Positions 36,272 through 49,631 of a stretch of 64,000 nucleotides of DNA are shown piece after piece. Positions within the stretch are counted from its first letter, which is position 1. Every line of letters begins with the position of its first letter. The stretch comes from Paraescarpia echinospica (lineage: Eukaryota > Annelida > Polychaeta > Sabellida > Siboglinidae): contig CM034539.1 in assembly GCA_020002185.1 (NCBI GenBank), forward strand, positions 372,001-436,000, in the 5' to 3' direction. The notes under the pieces are model-generated. The model was not told the origin of the DNA. It was given only the letters and a program-made list of their open reading frames with translations, and did not search any database. The translations under genes were made by a program, and so were the position numbers.

Positions 36272-38553
36272 GATGTTTTATCTTGTCTAATGCAGTAGTA
36301 CATTCAGTATTCACAAAACATACATGTCCCATGTCAAAGTGATCGAAACAAAATGACGCATATCACTCCAAAACGGTATTTTCAAGTGCACTCTTTGGGC
36401 GGACGGATCCTTAATGTGGTCTTACCCCAAACTGATTTCCTGCATGTTACAAATCTTCACGAAGGCTAGTCTGAATTCAAGCAACACCCTTAAATAGATT
36501 AACCACAAAGGGGAACGTAAGTTACGCTTACATCTCCGTCACGTAAGTTACAAGAAAATTGTACGTAAGTTATGGGTGTGAAAACTAATTCCCATTTGAT
36601 GTTTTATCTTGTCTAATGCAGTAGTACATTCAGTGTTCACAAAACATACATGTTCCATGTGAAAATGATAGAACAAAATTCACGCATATCACTATAAAGC
36701 GGTATTTTCAAGTGCATTCTTTGGGCGGACGGATCCTTAATGTGGTCTTACTCCAAATTGATATCCTGCCTGTTACAAATCATCACGAAGGCTAGCCTGA
36801 TATCAAGCAACAACCATAACTAGATTAACCACAAAAGGGAATGTATGTTACCCTTTCATCTCCGTCACGTAAGTTACACGAAAATTGTACGTAAGTTATG
36901 GGTGTGAAAACTCATTCCCATTTGATGTTTTATCTAGTCTATTCCAGTAATACATTCAGTATTCACAAAAGAAACATGTCCCATGTCAAAGTGATTGAAA
37001 AAAAAGTTCGCATATCTCTCCAAAACGGTATTTTCAAGTGCTCTCTTTGGGCGGAATAATCCTTAATGTGGTCTTACCTCAAATTGATGACCTGCATGTT
37101 ACACAACTTTATGAAGGCTAGTCTGATGTCAAGCTCCACCCATAACTAGATTAACCACAAATGGGAATGTATGTTACCCTTTCATCTCCGTCACGTAAGT
37201 TACACGAAAATTGTACGTAAGTTATGGGTGTGAAAACTCATTCCCATTTGATGTTTTATCTTGTCTAATGCAGTAGTACATTCAGTATTCACAAAAGAAA
37301 CATGTCCCATGTCAAAGTGATCGAAGAAAATTTACGCATATCACTCCAAAACGGTATTTTCAAGTGCACTCTTTGGGCGGACGGATCCTTAATGTGGTCT
37401 TATCCCAAATTGATGACCTGCATGTTACAAATCTTCACGAAGGCTAGCCTGATGTCAAGCTACACCCATAACTAGATTAACCACAAAAGGGAATGTATGT
37501 TACCCTTTCATCTCCGTCACGTAAGTTACACGAAAATTGTACGTAAGTTATGGGTGTGAAAACTCATTCCAATTTGATGTTTTATCTTGTCTAATGCAGT
37601 AGTACATTCAGTATTCACAAAACATACATGTCCCATGTCAAAGTGATCGAAACAAAATGACGCATATCACTCCAAAACGGTATTTTCAAGTGCACTCTTT
37701 GGGCGGACGGATCCTTAATGTGGTCTTACCCCAAACTGATGTCCTGCATGTTACAAATCTTCACGAAGGCTAGTCTGAATTCAAGCAACACCCATAAATA
37801 GATTAAACACAAAGGGGAACGTAAGTTACGCTTACATCTCCGTCACGTAAGTTACAAGAAAAATTTACGTAAGTTATGGGTGTGAAAACTAATTCCCATT
37901 TGATGTTTTATCTTGTCTAATGCAGTAGTACATTCAGTGTTCACAAAACATACATGTTCCATGTGAAAATGATAGAACAAAATTCACGCATATCACTATA
38001 AAGCGGTATTTTCAAGTGCATTCTTTGGGCGGACGGATCCTTAATGTGGTCTTACTCCAAATTTATATCCTGCCTGTTACAAATCATCACGAAGGCTAGT
38101 CTGATATCAGGCAACAACCATAACTAGATTAACCACAAAGGGGAGTGTGTGTTACCCTTTCATCTCCGTCACGTAAGTTACACGAAAATTGTACGTAAGT
38201 TATGGGTGTGAAAACTCATTCCAATTTGATGTTTTATCTTGTCTAATGCAGTAGTACATTCAGTATTCACAAAAGAAACATGTCCCATGTCAAAGTGATC
38301 GAAGAAAATTTACGCATATCACTCCAAAACGGTATTTTCAAGTGCTCTCTTTGGGCGGACGGATCCTTAATGTGGTCTTATCCCAAATTGATGACCTGCA
38401 TGTTACAAATCTTCACGAAGGCTAGCCTGATGTCAAGCTACACCCATAACTAGATTAACCACAAAAGGGAATGTATGTTACCCTTTCATCTCCGTCACGT
38501 AAGTTACACGAAAATTGTACGTAAGTTATGGGTGTGAAAACTCATTCCCATTT
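36272..38553 (+). repeat. Degenerating five-unit HOR: K-C'-G-I then K-C'-I
   Basis: Units at 36272 (K), 36598 (C'), 36924 (G), 37250 (I), 37576 (K with B-like tail, gatgtcctgc), 37902 (C') and 38228 (I). The four-unit and three-unit runs lack one I, and one G plus one I, relative to K-C'-G-I-I. Loss of whole monomers without length scars is what unequal exchange between homologous units produces. Confidence 0.87.
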
Positions 38554-40834
38554 GATGTTTTATCTAGTCTAATCCAGTAATACATTCAGTATTCACAAAA
38601 GAAACATGTCCCATGTCAAAGTGATTGAAATTTTTTTTCGCATATCTCTCCAAAACGGTATTTTCAAGTGCTCTCTTTGGGCGGAATAATCCTTAATGTG
38701 GTCTTACCCCAAACTGATGTCCTGCATGTTACAAATCTTCACGAAGGCTAGTCTGAATTCAAGCAACACCCATAAATAGATTAACCACAAAGGGGAACGT
38801 AAGTTACGCTTACACCTCCGTCACGTAAGTTACAAGAAAATTGTACGTAAGTTATGGGTGTGAAAACTCATTCCCATTTGATGTTTTATCTTGTCTAATG
38901 CAGTAGTACATTCAGTGTTCACAAAACATACATGTTCCATGTGAAAATGATAGAAAAAAATTCACGCATATCACTACAAAACGGTATTTTCAAGTGCATT
39001 CATTGGGCGGACGGATCCTTATTGTGGTCTTACTCCAAATTGATATCCTGCCTGTTACAAATCTTCACGAAGGCTAGTCTGATATCAAGCAACAACCATA
39101 ACTAGATTAACCACAAAGGGGAGTGTGTGTTACCCTTTCATCTCCGTCACGTAAGTTACACGAAAATTGTACGTAAGTTATTGGTGTGAAAACTCATTCC
39201 CATTTGATGTTTTATAATGTCTAATCCAGTAATACATTCAGTATTCACAAAAGACACATGTCCCATGTCAAAGTGATTGAAAAAAAATTTCGCATATCTC
39301 TCCAAAACGGTATTTTCAAGTGCTCTCTTTGGGCGGAATGATCCTTAATGTGGTCTTACCTCAAATTGATGACCTGCATATTACAAATCTTCACGAAGGC
39401 TAGTCTGATATCAAGCAACACCCATCAATAGATTAACCACAAAGGGGAACGTAAGTTACGCTTACATCTCCGTCACGTAAGTTACAAGAAAATTGTACGT
39501 AAATTATGGGTGTGAAAACTCATTCCAATTTGATGTTTTATCTTGTCTAATGCAGTAGTACATTCAGTATTCACAAAACAAAAATGTCCCATGTCAAAAT
39601 GATCCAACAAAATTCACACATATCACTCCAAAACTGTATTTTCAAGTGCATTCTTTGGGCGGACGGATCCTTAATGTGGTCTTACCCCAAATTTATGTCC
39701 TGCATGTTACAAATCTTCACGAAGGCTAGTCTGATGTCAAGCTACACCCATAACTAGATTAGCCACAAAAGGGAATGTATGTTACCCTTTCATCTCCGTC
39801 ACGTAAGTTACACGAAAATTGTACGTAAGTTATGGGTGTGAAAACTCATTCCCATTTGATGTTTTATCTTGTCTAATGCAGTAGTACATTCAGTATTCAC
39901 AAAAGAAACATGTCCCATGTCAAAGTGATCGAAGAAAATTTACGCATATCACTCCAAAACGGTATTTTCAAGTGCACTCTTTGGGCGGACGGATCCTTAA
40001 TGTGGTCTTATCCCAAATTGATGACCTGCATGTTACAAATCTTCACGAAGGCTAGCCTGATGTCAAGCTACACCCATAACTAGATTAACCACAAAAGGGA
40101 ATGTATGTTACCCTTTCATCTCCGTCACGTAAGTTACACGAAAATTGTACGTAAGTTATGGGTGTGAAAACTCATTCCCATTTGATGTTTTATCTTGTCT
40201 AATGCAGAAATACATTCAGTATTCACAAAAGAAACATGTCCCATGTCAAAGTGATCGAAGAACATTTACGCATATCACTCCAAAACGGTATTTTCAAGTG
40301 CACTCTTTGGGCGGAATGATCCTTAATGTGGTCTTACCTCAAATTGATGACCTGCATGTTACAAATCTTTATGAAGGCTAGTCTGATGTCAAGCTACACC
40401 CATAACTAGATTAACCACAAATGGGAATGTATGTTACCCTTTCATCTCCGTCACGTAAGTTACACGAAAATTGTAAGTAAGATATGGGTGTGAAAACTCA
40501 TTCCCATTTGATGTTTTATCTTGTCTAATGCAGTAGTACATTCAGTATTCACACAAAAAACATGTCCATGTCAAAGTGATCGAAACAAATTCACGCATAT
40601 CACTCCAAAACGGTATTTCCAAGTGCATTCTTTGGGCGGACGGATCCTTAATGTGGTCTTACTCCAAATTGATATCCTGCATGTTACAAATCTTCACGAA
40701 GGCTAGTCTGATATCAAGCAACACCCATCAATAGATTAACCACAAAGGGGAACGTAAGTTACGCTTACATCTCCGTCACGTAAGTTACAAGAAAATTGTA
40801 CGTAAATTATGGGTGTGAAAACTCATTCCAATTT
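38554..40834 (+). repeat. Transition run G/B-C-G/F-A-I-E-F
   Basis: Units at 38554 (G head with inverted A/T tract, B tail), 38880 (C), 39206 (G head, F tail, as at 1957), 39532 (A), 39858 (I), 40184 (E) and 40510 (F, 325 bp because of catgtccatgtc). The G/F hybrid followed by A matches the 1957-2608 pair, showing that this hybrid was copied and did not arise once per site. Confidence 0.8.
38627..38639 (+). repeat. inverted A/T tract in G/B hybrid
   Basis: GAAATTTTTTTTC in the unit at 38554, whose tail is B type. Confidence 0.85.
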
Positions 40835-43440
40835 GATGTTTTATCTTGTCTAATGCAGTAGTACATTCAGTATTAGCAAAACAAAAATGTCCCATGTCAA
40901 AATGATCCAAAAAAATTCACACATATCACTCCAAAACTGTATTTTCAAGTGCATTCTTTGGGCGGACGGATCCTTAATGTGGTCTTACCCCAAATTTATG
41001 TCCTGCATGTTACAAATCTTCACGAAGGCTAGTCTGATGTCAAGCTACACCCATAACTAGATTAATCACAAAGGGGAACGTTTGTTACGCTTAAATCTCC
41101 GTCACGTAAATTACACGAAAATTGTACGTAAGTTATAGGTGTGAAAATTCATTCCCATTTGATGTTTTATCTTGTCTAATCCAGTAATACATTCAATATT
41201 CACAAAAGAAACATGTCCCATGTCAAAGTGATCGATGAAAATTTACGCATATCACTCCAAAACGGTATTTTCAAGTGCACTCTTTGGGCGGACGGATCCT
41301 TAATGTGGTCTTATCCCAAATTGATGTCCTGCATGTTACAAATCTTCAAGAAGGCTAGCCTGATGTCTAGCTACACCCATAACTAGATTAACCACAAAAG
41401 GGAATGTATGTTACCCTTTCATCTCCGTCACGTAAGTTACACGAAAATTGTACGTAAGTTATGGGTGTGAAAACTCATTCCCATTTGATGTTTTATCTTG
41501 TCTAATCCAGTAATACATTCAGTATTCAGAAAAGAAACATGTCCCATGTCAAAGTGATTGAAAAAAAATTTCGCATATCTCTCCAAAACGGTATTTTCAA
41601 GTGCTCTCTTTGGGCGGAATAATCCTTAATGTGGTCTTACCTCAAATTGATGACCTGCATGTTACAAAACTTTATGAAGGCTAGTCTGATGTCAAGCTAC
41701 ACCCATAACTAGATTAACCACAAATGGGAATGTATGTTACCCTTTCATCTCCGTCACGTAAGTTACACGAAAATTGTACGTAAGTTATGGGTGTGAAAAC
41801 TGATTCCCATTTGATGTTTTATCTTGTCTAATGCAGTAGTACATTCAGTATTCACAAAAGAAACATGTCCCATGTCAAAGTGATCGAAGAAAATTTACGC
41901 ATATCACTCCAAAACGGTATTTTCAAGTGCACTCTTTGGGCGGACGGATCCTTAATGTGGTCTTATCCCAAATTGATGACCTGCATGTTACAAATCTTCA
42001 CGAAGGCTAGCCTGATGTCAAGCTACACCCATAACTAGATTAACCACAAAAGGGTATGTATGTTACCCTTTCATCTCCGTCACGTAAGTTACACGAAAAT
42101 TGTACGTAAGTTATGGGTGTGAAAACTCATTCCCATTTGATGTTTTATCTAGTCTAATCCAGTATTACATTCAGTATTCACAAAAGAAACATGTCCCATG
42201 TCAAAGTGATTTAAAAAAAATTTCGCATATCTCTCCAAAACGGTATTTTCAAGTGCTCTCTTTGGGCGGAATAATCCTTAATGTGGTCTTACCTCAAATT
42301 GATGACCTGCATGTTACACAACTTTATGAAGGCTAGTCTGATGTCAAGCTCCACCCATAACTAGATTAACCACAAATGGGAATGTATGTTACCCTTTCAT
42401 CTCCGTCACGTAAGTTACACGAAAATTGTACGTAAGTTATGGGTGTGAAAACTCATTCCCATTTGATGTTTTATCTTGTCTAATGCAGTAGTACATTCAG
42501 TATTCACAAAAGAAACATGTCCCATGTCAAAGTGATCGAAGAAAATTTACGCATATCACTCCAAAACGGTATTTTCAAGTGCACTCTTTGGGCGGACGGA
42601 TCCTTAATGTGGTCTTATCCCAAATTGATGACCTGCATGTTACAAATCTTCACGAAGGCTAGCCTGATGTCAAACTACACCCATAACTAGATTAACCACA
42701 AAAGGGAATGTATGTTACCCTTTCATCTCCGTCACGTAAGTTACACGAAAATTGTACGTAAGTTATGGGTGTGAAAACTCATTCCAATTTGATGTTTTAT
42801 CTTGTCTAATGCAGTAGTACATTCAGTATTCACAAAACATACATGTCCCATGTCAAAGTGATCGAAACAAAATTACGCATATCACTCCAAAACGGTATTT
42901 TCAAGTGCATTCTTTGGGCGGACGGATCCTTAATGTGGTCTTACTCCAAATTGATATCCTGCATGTTACAAATCTTCACGAAGGCTAGTCTGATATCAAG
43001 CAACACCCATCAATAGATTAACCACAAAGGGGAACGTAAGTTACGCTTACATCTCCGTCACGTAAGTTACAAGAAAATTGTACGTAAATTATGGGTGAAA
43101 AACACATTCCAATTTGATGTTTTATCTTGTCTAACGCAGTAGTACATTCAGTATTCACAAAACAAACATGTCCCATGTCAAAGTGATCGAAAAAATTCAC
43201 ACATATCACTCCAAAACGGTATTTTCAGGTGCATTCTTTGGACGGATGGATCCTTAATGTGGTCTTACCCCAAATTTATGTCCTGCATGTTACAAATCTT
43301 CACGAAGGCTAGTCTGAATTCAAGCAACACCCATCAATAGATTAACCACAAAGGGGAACGTAAGTTACGCTTACATCTCCGTCACGTAAGTTACAAGAAA
43401 ATTGTACGTAAATTATGGGTGTGAAAACTCATTCCAATTT
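40835..43440 (+). repeat. Eight-unit run A'-J-G-I-G-I-K/F-H (2606 bp)
   Basis: Units at 40835 (A'), 41161 (J), 41487 (G), 41813 (I), 42139 (G with tatctagtc and caagctcc as in the five-unit block), 42465 (I), 42791 (K or B head with F tail, 325 bp) and 43116 (H, 325 bp). The middle I-G-I portion looks like material from the K-C'-G-I-I family set inside an A'-J-G frame. Confidence 0.82.
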
Positions 43441-43766
43441 GATGTTTTATCTTGTCTAATGCTGTAGTACATTCAGTATTCACAAAACAAAAATGTCCCA
43501 TGTCAAAATGATCCAAATAAATTCACACATATCACTCCAAAACTGTATTTTCAAGTGCATTCTTTGGGCGGACGGATCCTTAATGTGGTCTTACCCCAAA
43601 TTTATGTCCTGCATGTTACAAATCTTCACGAAGGCTAGTCTGATGTCAAGCTACACCCATAACTAGATTAATCACAAAGGGGAATGTTTGTTACGCTTAA
43701 ATCTCCGTCACGTAAATTACACGAAAATTGTACGTAAGTTATAGGTGTGAAAATTCATTCCCATTT
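43441..43766 (+). repeat. Monomer type A' (A head with the J-leading tail)
   Basis: A head (caaaaatgtccc, atgatccaaa) with ccaaaactgtatttt, then a tail attaatcacaaagg, gtttgttacgcttaaatc, gtaaattacacg and ttataggtgtgaaaattc. The tail otherwise belongs to D. A' replaces the whole A-B-C-D stretch before J in the runs at 5868, 40835, 43441 and 46048, as expected if an exchange between A and D removed three units' worth of sequence. Confidence 0.83.
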
Positions 43767-44165
43767 GATGTTTTATCTTGTCTAATCCAGTAATACATTC
43801 AATATTCACAAAAGAAACATGTCCCATGTCAAAGTGATCGATGAAAATTTACGCATATCACTCCAAAACGGTATTTTCAAGTGCACTCTTTGGGCGGACG
43901 GATCCTTAATGTGGTCTTATCCCAAATTGATGTCCTGCATGTTACAAATCTTCAAGAAGGCTAGCCTGATGTCTAGCTACACCCATAACTAGATTAACCA
44001 CAAAAGGGAATGTATGTTACCCTTTCATCTCCGTCACGTAAGTTACACGAAAATTGTACGTAAGTTATGGGTGTGAAAACTCATTCCCATTTGATGTTTT
44101 ATCTTGTCTAATCCAGTAATACATTCAGTATTCACAAAAGAAACATGTCCCATGTCAAAGTGATT

Positions 44166-44178
44166 GAAATTTTTTTTC
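44166..44178 (+). repeat. inverted A/T tract in the A'-J-G run
   Basis: GAAATTTTTTTTC in the G unit at 44093. The corresponding G unit of the previous A'-J-G run (41487) has GAAAAAAAATTTC, so the two states occur at equivalent positions of neighbouring HOR copies. Confidence 0.85.
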
Positions 44179-46047
44179 GCATATCTCTCCAAAACGGTAT
44201 TTTCAAGTGCTCTCTTTGGGCGGAATAATCCTTAATGTGGTCTTACCTCAAATTGATGACCTGCATGTTACAAAACTTTATGAAGGCTAGTCTGATGTCA
44301 AGCTACACCCATAACTAGATTAACCACAAATGGGAATGTATGTTACCCTTTCATCTCCGTCACGTAAGTTACACGAAAATTGTACGTAAGTTATGGGTGT
44401 GAAAACTCATTCCCATTTGATGTTTTATCTTGTCTAATGCAGTAGTACATTCAGTGTTCACAAAACAAAAATGTCCCATGTCAAAGTGATCCAAAAAATT
44501 CACACATATCACTCCAAAACGGTATTTTCAAGTGCATTCTTTGGGCGGACGGATCCTTAATGTGGTCTTACCCCAAATTTATGTCCTGCATGTTACAAAT
44601 CTTCACGAAGACTAGTCTGATGTCAAGCTACACCCATAACTAGATTAGCCACAAAAGGGAATGTATGTTACCCTTTCATCTCCGTCACGTAAGTTACACG
44701 AAAATTGTACGTAAGTTATGGGTGTGAAAACTCATTCCCATTTGATGTTTTATCTTGTCTAATGCAGAAATACATTCAGTATTCACAAAAGAAACATGTC
44801 CCATGTCAAAGTGATCGAAGAACATTTACGCATATCACTCCAAAACGGTATTTTCAAGTGCACTCTTTGGGCGGAATGATCCTTAATGTGGTCTTACCTC
44901 AAATTGATGACCTGCATGTTACAAATCTTTATGAAGGCTAGTCTGATGTCAAGCTACACCCATAACTAGATTAACCACAAATGGGAATGTATGTTACCCT
45001 TTCATCTCCGTCACGTAAGTTACACGAAAATTGTACGTAAGATATGGGTGTGAAAACTCATTCCCATTTGATGTTTTATCTTGTCTAATGCAGTAGTACA
45101 TTCAGTATTCACACAAAAAACATGTCCCATGTCAAAGTGATCGAAACAAATTCACGCATATCACTCCAAAACGGTATTTCCAAGTGCATTCTTTGGGCGG
45201 ACGGATCCTTAATGTGGTCTTACTCCAAATTGATATCCTGCATGTTACAAATCTTCACGAAGGCTAGTCTGATATCAAGCAACACCCGTCAATAGATTAA
45301 CCATGAAGGGGAACGTAAGTTACGCTTACATCTCCGTCACGTAAGTTACAAGAAAATTGTACGTAAATTATGGGTGTGAAAACACATTCCAATTTGATGT
45401 TTTATCTTGTCTAACGCAGTAGTACATTCAGTATTCACAAAACAAACATGTCCCATGTCAAAGTGATCGAAAAAAATTCACACATATCACTCCAAAACGG
45501 TATTTTCAAGTGCATTCTTTGGACGGACGGATCCTTAATGTGGTCTTACCCCAAATTGATGACCTGCATGTTACAAATCTTCACGAAGGCTAGCCTGATG
45601 TCAAGCTACACCCATAACTTGATTAACCACAAAAGGGAATGTATGTTACCCTTTCATCTCCGTCACGTAAGTTACACGAAAATTGTACGTAAGTTATGGG
45701 TGTGAAAACTCATTCCAATTTGATGTTTTATCTTGTCTAATGCAGTTGTACATTCAGTATTCACAAAACATACATGTCCCATGTCAAAGTGATCGAAACA
45801 AAATGACGCATATCACTCCAAAACGGTATTTTCAAGTGCACTCTTTGGGCGGACGGATCCTTAATGTGGTCTTACCCCAAACTGATTTCCTGCATGTTAC
45901 AAATCTTCCCGAAGGCTAGTCTGAATTCAAGCAACAACCTTAAATAGATTAACCACAAAGGGGAACGTAAGTTACGCTTACATCTCCGTCACGTAAGTTA
46001 CAAGAAAATTGTACGTAAATTATGGGTGTGAAAATTCATTCCAATTT

Positions 46048-48002
46048 GATGTTTTATCTTGTCTAATGCAGTAGTACATTCAGTTTTCACAAAACAAAAA
46101 TGTCCCATGTCAAAATGATCCAAAAAAATTCACACATATCACTCCAAAACTGTATTTTCAAGTGCATTCTTTGGGCGGACGGATCCTTAATGTGGTCTTA
46201 CCCCAAATTTATGTCCTGCATGTTACAAATCTTCACGAAGGCTAGTCTGATGTCAAGCTACACCTATAACTAGATTAATCACAAAGGGGAACGTTTGTTA
46301 CGCTTAAATCTCCGTCACGTAAATTACACGAAAATTGTACGTAAGTTATAGGTGTGAAAATTTATTCCCATTTGATGTTTTATCTTGTCTAATCCAGTAA
46401 TACATTCAATATTCACAAAAGAAACATGTCCCATGTCAAAGTGATCGATGAAAATTTACGCATATCACTCCAAAACGGTATTTTCAAGTGCACTCTTTGG
46501 GCGGTATAATCCTTAATGTGGTCTTACCTCAAATTGATGACCTGCATGTTACAAAACTTTATGAAGGCTAGTCTGATGTCAAGCTACACCCATAACTAGA
46601 TTAACCACAAATGGGAATGTATGTTACCCTTTCATCTCCGTCACGTAAGTTACACGAAAATTGTACGTAAGTTATGGGTGTGAAAACTCATTCCCATTTG
46701 ATGTTTTATCTTGTCTAATGCAGTAGTACATTCAGTATTCACAAAACAAAAATGTCCCATGTCAAAGTGATCCAAAAAAATTCACACATATCACTCCAAA
46801 ACGGTATTTTCAAGTGCATTCTTTGGGCGGACGGATCCTTAATGTGGTCTTACCCCAAATTTATGTCCTGCATGTTACAAATCTTCACGAAGGCTAGTCT
46901 GATGTCATGCTACACCCATAACTAGATTAGCCACAAAAGGGAATGTATGTTACCCTTTCATCTCCGTCACGTAAGTCACACGAAAATTGTACGTAAGTTA
47001 TGGGTGTGAAAACTCATTCCCATTTGATGTTTTATCTTGTCTAATGCAGAAGTACATTCAGTATTCACAAAAGAAACATGTCCCATGTCAAAGTGATCGA
47101 AGAACATTTACGCATATCACTCCAAAACGGTATTTTCAAGTGCACTCTTTGGGCGGAATGATCCTTAATGTGGTCTTACCTCAAATTGATGACCTGCATG
47201 TTACAAATATTTATGAAGGCTAGTCTGATGTCAAGCTACACCCATAACTAGATTAACCACAAATGGGAATGTATGTTACCCTTTCATCTCCGTCACGTAA
47301 GTTACACGAAAATTGTACGTAAGATATGGGTGTGAAAACTCATTCCCATTTGATGTTTTATCTTGTCTAATGCAGTAGTACATTCAGTATTCACACAAAA
47401 AACATGTCCCATGTCAAAGTGATCGAAACAAATTCACGCATATCACTCCAAAACGGTATTTCCAAGTGCATTCTTTGGGCGGACGGATCCTTAATGTGGT
47501 CTTACTCCAAATTGATATCCTGCATGTTACAAATCTTCACGAAGGCTAGTCTGATATCAAGCAACACCCATCAATAGATTAACCACAAAGAGGAACATAA
47601 GTTACGCTTACATCTCCGTCACGTAAGTTACAAGAAAATTGTACGTAAATTATGGGTGAAAAACACATTTCAATTTGATGTTTTATCTTGTCTAACGCAG
47701 TAGTACATTCAGTATTCACAAAACAAACATGTCCCATGTCAAAGTGATCGAAAAAAATTCACACATATCACTCCAAAACGGTATTTTCAAGTGCATTCTT
47801 TGGACGGACGGATCCTTAATGTGGTCTTACCCCAAATTTATGTCCTGCATGTTACAAATCTTCACGAAGGCTAGTCTGAATTCAAGCAACACCCATAAAT
47901 AGATTAACCACAAAGGGGAACGTAAGTTACGCTTACATCTCCGTCACGTAAGTTACAAGAACATTGTACGTAAGTTATGGGTGTGAAAACTCATTCCCAT
48001 TT
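46048..48002 (+). repeat. Six-unit run A'-J/G-A-E-F-H with J and G fused
   Basis: Units at 46048 (A'), 46374 (J/G fusion), 46700 (A), 47026 (E), 47352 (F, 325 bp) and 47677 (H). It matches the preceding run in order except that separate J and G units are replaced by one full-length unit with J head and G tail. The H unit ends with aagaacattgtacg, a rare variant also found at the end of the unit at 3913. Confidence 0.87.
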
Positions 48003-49631
48003 GATGTTTTATCTTGTCTAATGCAGTAGTACATTCAGTATTCACACAAAAAACATGTCCCATGTCAAAGTGATCGAAACAAATTCACGCATATCACTCC
48101 AAAACGGTATTTCCAAGTGCATTCTTTGGGCGGACGGATCCTTAATGTGGTCTTACTCCAAATTGATATCCTGCATGTTACAAATCTTCACGAAGGCTAG
48201 TCTGATATCAAGCAACACCCATCAATAGATTAACCACAAAGGGGAACGTAAGTTACGCTTACATCTCCGTCACGAAAGTTACAAGAAAATTGTACGTAAA
48301 TTATGGGTGAAAAACACATTCCAATTTGATGTTTTATCTTGTCTAACGCAGTAGTACATTCAGTATTCACAAAACAAACATGTCCCATGTCAAAGTGATC
48401 GAAACAAATTCACACATATCACTCCAAAACGGTATTTTCAAGTGCATTCTTTGGACGGACGGATCCTTAATGTGGTCTTACCCCAAATTTATGTCCTGCA
48501 TGTTACAAATCTTCACGAAGGGTAGTCTGAATTCAAGCAACACCCATCAATAGATTAACCACAAAGGGGAACGTAAGTTACGCTTACATCTCCGTCACGT
48601 AAGTTACAAGAAAATTGTACGTAAGTTATGGGTGTGAAAACTAATTCCCATTTGATGTTTTATCTTGTCTAATGCAGTAGTACATTCAGTGTTCACAAAA
48701 CATACATGTTCCATGTGAAAATGATAAAACAAAATTCACGCATATCACTACAAAACGGTATTTTCAAGTGCATTCTTTGGGCGGACGGATCCTTAATGTG
48801 GTCTTAATCCAAATTGATATCCTGCCTGTTACAAATCTTCACGAAGGCTAGTGTGATATCAAGCAACAACCATAACTAGATTAACCACAAAGGGGAGTGT
48901 GTGTTACCCTTTCATCTCCGTCACGTAAGTTACACGAAAATTGTACGTAAGTTATGGGTGTGAAAACTCATTCCAATTTGATGTTTTATCTTGTCTAATG
49001 CAGTAGTACATTCAGTATTCACAAAAGAAACATGTCCCATGTCAAAGTGATCGAAGAAAATTTACGCATATCACTCCAAAACGGTATTTTCAAGTGCACT
49101 CTTTGGGCGGACGGATCCTTAATGTGGTCTTATCCCAAATTGATGACCTGCATGTTACAAATCTTCACGAAGGCTAGCCTGATGTCAAGCTACACCCATA
49201 ACTAGATTAACCACAAAAGGGAATGTATGTTACCCTTTCATCTCCGTCACGTAAGTTACACAAAAATTGCACGTAAGTTATGGGTGTGAAAACTCATTCC
49301 CATTTGATGTTTTATCTTGTCTAATGCAGTAGTACATTCAGTATTCACCCAAAAAATATGTCCCATGTCAAAGTGATCGAAACAAATTCACGCATATCAC
49401 TCCAAAACGGTATTTCCAAGTGCATTCTTTGGGCGGACGGATCCTTAATGTGGTCTTACCCCAAATTTATGTCCTGCATGTTACAAATCTTCACGAAGGC
49501 TAGCCTGATGTCAAGCTACACCCATAACTAGATTAACCACAAAAGGGAATGTATGTTACCCTTTCATCTCCGTCACGTAAGTTACACGAAAATTGTACGT
49601 AAGTTATGGGTGTGAAAACTCATTCCAATTT
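48003..49631 (+). repeat. Run F-H-C'-I-F/A
   Basis: Units at 48003 (F, 325 bp), 48328 (H, gaagggtagtctg), 48654 (C', gataaaacaaaattc), 48980 (I) and 49306 (F head, cacccaaaaaatatg, with a tail carrying ccccaaatttatg and then an I-like end). F-H-C'-I repeats the 4239-5541 order with the same private variants. Confidence 0.84.

Larger units (their letters stand above)
43441..46047 (+). repeat. Eight-unit HOR A'-J-G-A-E-F-H-K (2607 bp)
   Basis: Units at 43441 (A'), 43767 (J), 44093 (G, inverted A/T tract), 44419 (A, 325 bp), 44744 (E), 45070 (F), 45396 (H head with I tail, cataacttgatt) and 45722 (K). The next A' follows at 46048. The order is repeated next with one unit fewer at the J-G position. 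Confidence 0.85.

Noticed and set aside
28772..38553. CRISPR-like regular repetition
   Set aside because: The repeat is a contiguous 326-bp unit without unique spacers; the whole unit is conserved, as in a eukaryotic satellite.
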